A stretch of 6,520 nt of DNA from Gemmatimonadota bacterium (GTDB lineage: Bacteria; Gemmatimonadota; Gemmatimonadetes; Palauibacterales; Palauibacteraceae). The position numbers were made by a program, and so were the translations under genes. The stretch is taken from assembly GCA_030598525.1 (NCBI GenBank), contig JAUVPT010000095.1, positions 1-6,520 of the forward strand, written 5' to 3'. The first letter of the stretch is position 1. Every line of letters starts with the position of its first letter. Shown here in pieces: positions 1-4,647 of this stretch. Under the pieces are notes generated by a model, which had not been told where the DNA came from, made no database searches, and worked only from the letters and a program-made list of their open reading frames with translations.

Positions 1-716
1 CCCCCGAGCAGCACGACCAGGCCGAGGGCTACGCTGGCCACCAGCGCGATGCTGGTCGAGCCCGCCTCCCTGTACGAGGCGGGCAGCAGCTCCGTCATCA
101 CCAGGTTGAGCAGGGCGCCGACCGCAAAGCCCAGCACCCACGGCAGGGACGTCGGTACCATCGCCACGACGAACCAGGTCGCCACGGCAAGCGCCGGCTG
201 ACCCAGGTTCGACAGCACGACCAGGCCGACGGTGCTCACCCGGCCGGCTCCCTGTCGGCGCGTGGCGCTGCTGAGCAACGCGGCCTCGGGGACGTTGTGC
301 ACGGCGATGGCGATCGCCATGAATACCCCCAGGGAGAGATCCACGGCCATGGCGACGCCTATCGCGACGCCTTCGGTGCAGGCATGCAGCGCGTGGAGGA
401 CCACCAGTCGAGGCGCGGCGGTCGGGTCCTCGCGATCCGGCCGGCTGAGATCGAGCGTTTCCAGTCGGGTCACGGCATGAGTCGCGACGATGAATGCGAC
501 CCCCAGCACTCCTCCGATCGCCCCGGCTCCCGCTGCCGCGTCGGGCACGCCCGTCAGCACGAAAGCCGCCCCGAGCATGCCCCCCGCGGCCAGCGCGTGC
601 GCCCACCCGAGCCACCGGTCGCGGCCGGGCTCGGCGGACCAGCGGACGAGACCGCCGGGGATCGCCGAGAGTGCGGCGATCGAAGCGTAGAGCAGAACGG
701 TGAGCGGCGTGGCCAT
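1..716 (-). CDS. ZIP-family divalent metal (zinc) transporter, C-terminus cut by window edge
   Basis: Probable inner-membrane ZIP permease importing Zn(II) or a similar divalent metal. I translated the minus strand by hand: 238 residues with no stop before the window edge, so probably only the end of the last helix is missing. About eight hydrophobic segments are visible, near residues 4-20, 37-56, 64-80, 103-124, 127-150, 160-186, 192-212 and 222-238, with a charged loop at 84-102. The family signature is present: segment 4 reads HACTEG (His111, Glu115) and segment 5 reads HNVPEA (His140, Asn141, Glu144), matching the HNxPEG pairs of ZupT-like proteins. The segment-4 Asn is replaced by Ala112 and Pro by Thr114. 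ATG at 716 is the only ATG, GTG or TTG start after the upstream in-frame stop, yet it has no good ribosome binding site. It is divergent from the amidotransferase gene. Family assignment is firm; the substrate is inferred. Confidence 0.85.
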   Translation of the reverse strand, partial: MATPLTVLLYASIAALSAIPGGLVRWSAEPGRDRWLGWAHALAAGGMLGAAFVLTGVPDAAAGAGAIGGVLGVAFIVATHAVTRLETLDLSRPDREDPTAAPRLVVLHALHACTEGVAIGVAMAVDLSLGVFMAIAIAVHNVPEAALLSSATRRQGAGRVSTVGLVVLSNLGQPALAVATWFVVAMVPTSLPWVLGFAVGALLNLVMTELLPASYREAGSTSIALVASVALGLVVLLG

Positions 717-723
717 GCGCCAA

Positions 724-729
724 AGATTA
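724..729 (-). promoter_or_regulatory. Possible -10 element of a leaderless promoter for the ZIP gene
   Basis: On the minus strand TAATCT lies 7 nt before the ATG at 716. This fits the TANNNT pattern and would place transcription start at or next to the start codon. No convincing -35 box is seen, and no Shine-Dalgarno sequence precedes the ATG. The match is short, so this is a suggestion only. Confidence 0.25.
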
Positions 730-798
730 CCCCGGGCGCCGTGACCCGGCCAGAACCGGCGCAGCGCTTGCGCGCCGACGCGTCACGACCGACCGTCA

Positions 799-812
799 GA
801 AGTGTAGACTTC
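799..812. promoter_or_regulatory. Short inverted repeat upstream of the amidotransferase gene
   Basis: GAAGT and ACTTC form a perfect 5-bp inverted repeat around a 4-nt spacer, 31 nt before the amidotransferase ATG. It lies in the 126-bp divergent region shared with the ZIP gene and overlaps a weak -10-like TAGACT (805-810). It could be an operator half-site pair or chance. Confidence 0.2.
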
Positions 813-842
813 CGGTCTCACGAACACTCCTGGAGACTGACC

Positions 843-1670
843 ATGTGCCGCTGGCTCGCCTATTCCGGTGCACCGCTCTACCTGGAAGAGCTGGTCTTCA
901 AGCCCAAGCACTCGATCATCGACCAGAGCCTGTCCGCCCACAGCTCGGTGAACCCCACCAACGGGGACGGCTTCGGCATCGGCTGGTACGGCTCGAGAGA
1001 CACGCCGGGCGTATACAAGGACATCCAGCCGGCGTGGAACGATGCCAACCTCCGTCATCTCGCCGAACAGATCCGCTCGCACATGTTCCTGACGCACGTA
1101 CGAGCGGCCACCGGCGGCACGCCCGTCCAGCAGACCAACTGCCATCCGTTCCGAAACGGGCGCTGGTTGTTCCTGCATAACGGGAGAATCGACGACTTCA
1201 GCAGAATCCGGCGTGACCTCGACTTCGCGGTACGCCCAGACCTCTACACCCACATCGGGGGCAGCACGGACTCGGAGGTGATGTTCCACCTGGCCCTCAC
1301 GTTCGGGCTGGAGGACGATCCGATCGGCGGGCTCGAGCGCATGGTGGGCTTCATCGAACAGAAGGGTTGGGACGCGGGCATCGAGCACCCGATGCAGATG
1401 ACCGTCGGGCTGACCAACGGACACCACCTCTACGCGGTCCGCTACTCGTCGAAACACAGATCACGGACGCTGTATCACAGCCGCAGCATGCGTGCGTTGA
1501 GGGCGCTGAATCCCATGTTCGAGCGCTACTCGGAGGACGCCATCGTCGTCGTGTCCGAGCCCATGAACGACGTCATGGAGCATTGGGAGGAGATCCCGGA
1601 ATCCACCGTCGTGGTGGTCGAGGGATGCGAGGTCAGCACCCTTCCGTTCAAGCCGCGCCGCCCCGACTGA
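843..1670 (+). CDS. Class II glutamine amidotransferase (EgtC/Dug3/YafJ-like)
   Basis: A 275-residue cytosolic Ntn-type amidohydrolase domain that would hydrolyse glutamine or a gamma-glutamyl amide. It starts MCRWLAY, so Met removal exposes Cys2 as the N-terminal nucleophile; this fixes the start at 843 even though the frame is open far upstream. GGAG at 832-835 sits 7 nt before the ATG. Other family landmarks are in order: NGDGFGIGWY (40-49), the HVRAATGG substrate-Arg segment (85-92, Arg87), NCHPF (99-103), the HNG oxyanion Asn113, and GSTDSE (140-145, Asp143). There is no signal peptide, membrane segment or attached synthase domain, so it is a stand-alone amidohydrolase like EgtC, YafJ or yeast Dug3. 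Its real substrate cannot be read from sequence. No ergothioneine genes (egtB, egtD) are in view, so the name EgtC is not justified. It is convergent with the M19 dipeptidase gene. Confidence 0.9.
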   Translation: MCRWLAYSGAPLYLEELVFKPKHSIIDQSLSAHSSVNPTNGDGFGIGWYGSRDTPGVYKDIQPAWNDANLRHLAEQIRSHMFLTHVRAATGGTPVQQTNCHPFRNGRWLFLHNGRIDDFSRIRRDLDFAVRPDLYTHIGGSTDSEVMFHLALTFGLEDDPIGGLERMVGFIEQKGWDAGIEHPMQMTVGLTNGHHLYAVRYSSKHRSRTLYHSRSMRALRALNPMFERYSEDAIVVVSEPMNDVMEHWEEIPESTVVVVEGCEVSTLPFKPRRPD

Positions 1671-1680
1671 GGAAGTGGGA

Positions 1681-1707
1681 GGCGGGGCCGGCCGAATCCG
1701 CCCCGCC
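1681..1707. terminator. GC-rich hairpin between convergent genes
   Basis: An 8-bp perfect stem, GGCGGGGC (1681-1688) with GCCCCGCC (1700-1707), encloses an 11-nt loop. It fills the 49-bp gap between the stop codons of the convergent amidotransferase and dipeptidase genes, the expected place for a two-way terminator. There is no T-tract on either side, so it may be only a 3'-end stabiliser. Confidence 0.5.
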
Positions 1708-1719
1708 CGCTCGCAGCAC

Positions 1720-2988
1720 CTAGTCGAAGTCGGTGATCACGGCCGTGGACGGGTCCCGTTCGCCCCGCAGACGCACCGCGACCGCCTCGGCATCACGCAG
1801 GGCCCGGAGGATGTTCCCACTCGCCAGCTTGCCCAATTCGTCGTCCGTCCAGCTCCGCTCGATCAGCCGGGCGAACAGGACAGGGTAGCTCGACACATCG
1901 GGCATGTCCGGGGGAGCGTTCATGCCGTCATAGTCGGACCCGATCCCCACGTGATCGATCCCCGCCACGTCCCGCACGTGCTCGATGTGGTCCGCGATGT
2001 CGTCGAGGCTGGCCGTGGGACGGGGGTTCTCACGTCGGATCCGGTTGATTGCTTCCCGAATCTCGTTATCCGGCGTCCCTTCGTCGCGCATCGCCCGGGC
2101 GGTGGCCTCGAGCCGGTCGTCGTAGTCCGCGGCGTCCTGATTCACGAACGGCTGCACGAAGGTGACCATCACTACGCCGCCGTTCTCCGCCATCCGGGCG
2201 AGGATTGAGTCCGGCACGTTCCGCGGCACGTCGGTCAGGGCCCGGGCCGACGAGTGGGAGAATATCACCGGTGCTTCCGACACATTCAGCGCGTCGCTCA
2301 TGGTGGCAGGCGAGACGTGAGACAGGTCCACCAGCATCCCGAGCCGGTTCATCTCCCGAACGACCTCCTCCCCGAACCCGGTCAGGCCGTCGTGGCGGGC
2401 GGTATCCTGCGCGGCATCCACCCAGTCGAGGGTCACGTTGTGCGTGAGGGTCATGTAGCGTGCGCCGAGGTCGTAGTAGATGCGCAGCGCTCCGAGCGAG
2501 TTCTCGATGGCATGTCCCCCTTCGACGCCCAGCATCGAGGCGATGCGCCCCTCGGTCATGGCCGCTTCTGCCTCGTCCGCCGTGCCGACGAGCACCAGTT
2601 CCGGATACCGGTCGATCATCCGGCGGGCAACGTCGATCTGCTCGAGCTGCATGCGCGCATAACCGCTATCCGCGTATTCGCCCGGAATGTAGACGGACCA
2701 GAATTGCGCTCCGACTCCGCCGGCCTCCAGGAACTCCAGGTTCGTATGGCCTGGCACGGGCCCGTTGAGGTCATAGGCGGCCACGTCCATCGGCGCTCCC
2801 TCCGACGCCCGGATCTCCCACGGGAGGTCGTTGTGACCGTCGAAGATCGGCGTGCGATCCAGGACGGCGCGCGCGTGGGCGAGGGGGTCGCCAGCCGGCT
2901 CGGCGTCCACCGGGGAACCGGCCTGCTCGCCGCTACACCCACACACACCAACCACAGCCACCAGCACGGGCCACCAGCCTCGTCTCAT
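1720..2988 (-). CDS. Membrane dipeptidase, peptidase family M19 (renal dipeptidase-like), predicted lipoprotein
   Basis: A 422-residue binuclear-zinc dipeptidase that cleaves dipeptides; family members also accept D-residues at the second position, and mammalian ones cleave Cys-Gly. The family's metal and catalytic residues are all visible: His52 and Asp54 in FDGHNDLPW, bridging Glu156 in GVEGGH, His224 in DLSHVS, His245 in FSHSSAR and Asp352 in GIGSDYDG, followed by ASGNILRAL near 389-397. The N-terminus has Arg2-Arg3, a hydrophobic stretch (5-15) and a lipobox-like VCGC with Cys18 as probable lipidation site, followed by a flexible linker to about residue 35, so it should be anchored to an envelope membrane outside the cytoplasm. 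ATG at 2988 is chosen over a longer reading frame because GGAGGA lies at 2992-2997 just upstream and the signal peptide starts there. It is transcribed alone, divergent from the barrel gene. Confidence 0.93.
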   Translation of the reverse strand: MRRGWWPVLVAVVGVCGCSGEQAGSPVDAEPAGDPLAHARAVLDRTPIFDGHNDLPWEIRASEGAPMDVAAYDLNGPVPGHTNLEFLEAGGVGAQFWSVYIPGEYADSGYARMQLEQIDVARRMIDRYPELVLVGTADEAEAAMTEGRIASMLGVEGGHAIENSLGALRIYYDLGARYMTLTHNVTLDWVDAAQDTARHDGLTGFGEEVVREMNRLGMLVDLSHVSPATMSDALNVSEAPVIFSHSSARALTDVPRNVPDSILARMAENGGVVMVTFVQPFVNQDAADYDDRLEATARAMRDEGTPDNEIREAINRIRRENPRPTASLDDIADHIEHVRDVAGIDHVGIGSDYDGMNAPPDMPDVSSYPVLFARLIERSWTDDELGKLASGNILRALRDAEAVAVRLRGERDPSTAVITDFD

Positions 2989-3034
2989 GCGTCCTCCGTG
3001 TTCGTCAGGACATCCAAGAACCTGCATCGGGGCC

Positions 3035-3044
3035 ACGGTACCGT
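3035..3044. promoter_or_regulatory. 10-bp palindrome in the dipeptidase/barrel divergent region
   Basis: ACGGTACCGT is a perfect 10-bp palindrome, 47 nt upstream of the dipeptidase start codon. It could be a repressor or activator site for that gene. I found no convincing -35/-10 pair for the dipeptidase around it, and a 10-bp palindrome can occur by chance. Confidence 0.2.
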
Positions 3045-3152
3045 ACCCAACGCCGGCAGCGCAAACGAGTTCTGGCACCGGAGTTGCAGCATTTCAGGGA
3101 AAACGCGGGCACTTTCTGGCGCTTCGACTCGTGTCGTGTCCGCTCTAACCTG

Positions 3153-3180
3153 TTATCAGCGTATTGTTTGTCCATCTAAT
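3153..3180 (+). promoter_or_regulatory. Candidate sigma-70-type promoter of the beta-barrel gene
   Basis: TTATCA (3153-3158) as -35 and TCTAAT (3175-3180, five of six matches to TATAAT) as -10 are separated by 16 nt. They lie in a locally AT-rich patch (about 3145-3182) that stands out in this GC-rich window. Predicted transcription start is near 3187, giving a leader of about 50 nt before the ATG at 3238. Confidence 0.4.
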
Positions 3181-3237
3181 CACGACGTTTCCGGCCTTGT
3201 AGGCGGAGACGTCGGGAACACAGCGAGGCCTTGCAAA

Positions 3238-3861
3238 ATGAAGACCTTCTTACGCATCGCGCTGCCCCTGGCACTCCTGATCGCCGTCCCGTTGCAGGCC
3301 CAGACCACGCTTGGCGTGAAGGGCGGAATCAACATCGCGAATGTGGACACCAACGTTTCGGACATCTCCGACATCGCGGACTCGAAGACCGGCTTCGTGG
3401 GCGGCGGCTTCGTCACCCTCGGACTCGGCGGCCTGTTCGCGCTGCAGCCCGAACTTCTTTACTCGCAGAAGGGCTTCCAGGCCGACGCACTTGGCGAGAC
3501 CGCTAAGCTCAACACCAACTACATCGAGATTCCGGTCCTGCTCAAGGCCCAGTTCAAGCTGGCCATGCTGCGACCGGCGGTGTACGCGGGTCCCGTGGTG
3601 TCCTTCGAGACGGGCTGTGACGTGAGCGTGGCTGATATCTCCGTCAATTGCGATGAAGGTGGCGACTTCGACGAGCGGAAGAAGAACGAGTGGGGCGCCG
3701 TTTTCGGGGCCAACCTCGACTTCTTCCTCGGCCCGGTCACGCTGATCCTGGACGGCCGTTACCAGCTCGGACTCACGAACCTCGCCGACGTACCCGACTC
3801 CGACGACGAGGCCAAGAACCAGGTGTGGCAGTTCATGGCTGGAGTCGGCTGGACCCTGTAA
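3238..3861 (+). CDS. PorT-like outer-membrane beta-barrel protein
   Basis: A 207-residue secreted protein, the size of a small, about eight-stranded barrel of the PorT / outer-membrane beta-barrel type. A clear signal peptide covers residues 1-21 (Lys2, hydrophobic core 5-17, cleavage likely after LQA). The mature part begins with GVKGGIN (26-32), carries the typical NYIEIPVLLK strand (94-103), has repeated Gly/aromatic alternating strands (52-76, 114-124, 151-163, 166-178) and ends in VWQFMAGVGWTL, a plausible closing strand. Two cysteines, Cys127 and Cys138, sit in one acidic stretch (126-148) that is probably a surface loop and could form a disulfide. ATG at 3238 is chosen over an upstream-open frame because of the signal peptide and GAGG at 3225-3228. 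Its specific job (structural, adhesin or small pore) cannot be told. It is separated from the next gene by a hairpin. Confidence 0.85.
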   Translation: MKTFLRIALPLALLIAVPLQAQTTLGVKGGINIANVDTNVSDISDIADSKTGFVGGGFVTLGLGGLFALQPELLYSQKGFQADALGETAKLNTNYIEIPVLLKAQFKLAMLRPAVYAGPVVSFETGCDVSVADISVNCDEGGDFDERKKNEWGAVFGANLDFFLGPVTLILDGRYQLGLTNLADVPDSDDEAKNQVWQFMAGVGWTL

Positions 3862-3919
3862 AACGTAGCAAGTCTGACGCAGGGCGACCGACCCCGAACC
3901 GGTCCGCCCGGCGAAGCGC

Positions 3920-3948
3920 GCGCCCGTCGGCCCCTGGCCGGCGGGCGT
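3920..3948 (+). terminator. Strong hairpin, probable terminator of the beta-barrel gene
   Basis: A 13-bp stem (3920-3932 with 3936-3948, including two G-T wobbles) closes on a 3-nt loop, CCT, 58 nt past the barrel stop codon. The sequence after it is GTTCTG territory with only a weak T-run, so it is not a textbook intrinsic terminator. Stem strength and position make termination or 3'-end protection the likely role. Confidence 0.6.
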
Positions 3949-3987
3949 TCTGCGTATGGCATCCTCCTCACCCGCCCGCCGCATCCT

Positions 3988-4001
3988 GTATACTGTGATA
4001 C
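3988..4001 (+). promoter_or_regulatory. Candidate -10 box overlapping an inverted repeat, upstream of the SRPBCC gene
   Basis: TATACT (3989-3994, five of six matches to TATAAT) is preceded directly by TG. No good -35 is seen. The box overlaps an inverted repeat, GTAT (3988-3991) and ATAC (3998-4001), with a 6-nt spacer that could be an operator. Transcription would start near 4001, leaving about a 30-nt leader with GGAG at 4021-4024. Confidence 0.4.
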
Positions 4002-4031
4002 GGGTTTCCACCATTCTCACGGAGTGATGAC

Positions 4032-4622
4032 ATGCGCATCCCTGCACGGCTCAGGGACCTGGTCCTGGGCGCTACCGGCGGAGTCTTCCTGGCGGGCATG
4101 CTCGGCCTCGGATTTCCCGGCGACGCGGTCCCGGCCGCGGACCGGCCGGCAGAAGCTATCGAGACCGGCGGTTTCACCTTCACCTTCGAACGTACGGTCC
4201 CTGGCACTCCGCGGGTGACATTCGACGCCCTGACCGGAGACATCAGCGGTTGGTGGGATCACACGTTCTCCGGCAACCCGTATCGGCTGTACATCGAGCC
4301 GCGGCCGGGTGGCGGGTTCTACGAGCTGTTCAACGAGTCCGGTGACGGGGTGCGGCACGCCGTGGTCACGGCGGCTGAACGCGGCGCCCTTCTGCGGTTC
4401 GAGGGTCCTCTGGGCCTGGCAGGGCACGCTCTGCACATGGTGGCCACCTACGAGCTGGCGGAGGTCGGGCTCGAAGGCACGTCCACCAACCTCAAGGTCA
4501 CGGTTCACGCTGCCGGGGAGATGCAGGACGGCTGGGCGAAGACGGTCGAAGACGTGTGGCACCACTTCATCGACGAGCGCTTTGTTCCCTACATGGAAGC
4601 CGGGGGCCGGGCGGGCAACTGA
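4032..4622 (+). CDS. Exported SRPBCC/AHSA1-like domain protein
   Basis: A 196-residue protein with an SRPBCC (START/AHSA1-like) hydrophobic-ligand-binding fold behind an apparent signal sequence. Residues 1-8 are basic, 11-28 are hydrophobic and small-residue rich, and VPAA (33-36) offers a cleavage site, so the domain probably works in the periplasm. The domain begins with a beta-strand at FTFTFERTV (48-56), followed by a helical segment ending in ISGWWDH (71-77). Strands at YRLYIEP, GGFYELF and VRHAVVTAAERGALLRFEG (107-125) follow, then a final helix at GWAKTVEDVWHHFIDERFVPYM (167-188). This order is typical of AHSA1-like proteins. GGAG at 4021-4024, 7 nt before the ATG, supports the start; an out-of-frame ATG at 4027 is ignored. 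The ligand is unknown. Its stop lies only 25 bp from the stop of the convergent helicase/nuclease gene, leaving no room for a separate terminator. Confidence 0.75.
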   Translation: MRIPARLRDLVLGATGGVFLAGMLGLGFPGDAVPAADRPAEAIETGGFTFTFERTVPGTPRVTFDALTGDISGWWDHTFSGNPYRLYIEPRPGGGFYELFNESGDGVRHAVVTAAERGALLRFEGPLGLAGHALHMVATYELAEVGLEGTSTNLKVTVHAAGEMQDGWAKTVEDVWHHFIDERFVPYMEAGGRAGN

Positions 4623-4647
4623 AACCTGCCAGACTGAAGCCTGCCGG
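4618..4647. repeat. 15-bp tandem duplication across the SRPBCC stop codon
   Basis: Two adjacent 15-bp copies, 4618-4632 and 4633-4647, match at 13 of 15 positions; each begins ACTGAA and contains CCTGCC. The first copy includes the SRPBCC stop TGA and the second ends directly against the stop of the convergent helicase/nuclease gene. Because 15 is a multiple of three, the second copy holds a second in-frame TGA (4635-4637). Confidence 0.75.

Noticed and set aside
297..842. Long in-frame extension upstream of the amidotransferase Met
   Set aside because: It is antisense to the ZIP gene, and the family needs Cys at position 2 directly after the start at 843, which also has a ribosome binding site.
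783..1457. 224-residue minus-strand reading frame
   Set aside because: It lies opposite the amidotransferase gene, shows no recognisable family pattern and is best explained as a GC-driven shadow.
2937..2951. CA/GT dinucleotide run inside the dipeptidase signal peptide, as a phase-variation tract
   Set aside because: Only about four to five repeat units, interrupted, and fully explained by codons for Gly, Val and Cys in the lipobox region.
2254..3237. Plus-strand frame open through the dipeptidase region and continuous with the barrel gene
   Set aside because: It is the complement of a well-supported M19 gene. Stop-free antisense frames are common at high GC, and the barrel protein starts with its own signal peptide at 3238.
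3250..4047. 265-residue minus-strand reading frame
   Set aside because: It is antisense to the barrel gene and crosses its terminator hairpin, with no recognisable motifs.
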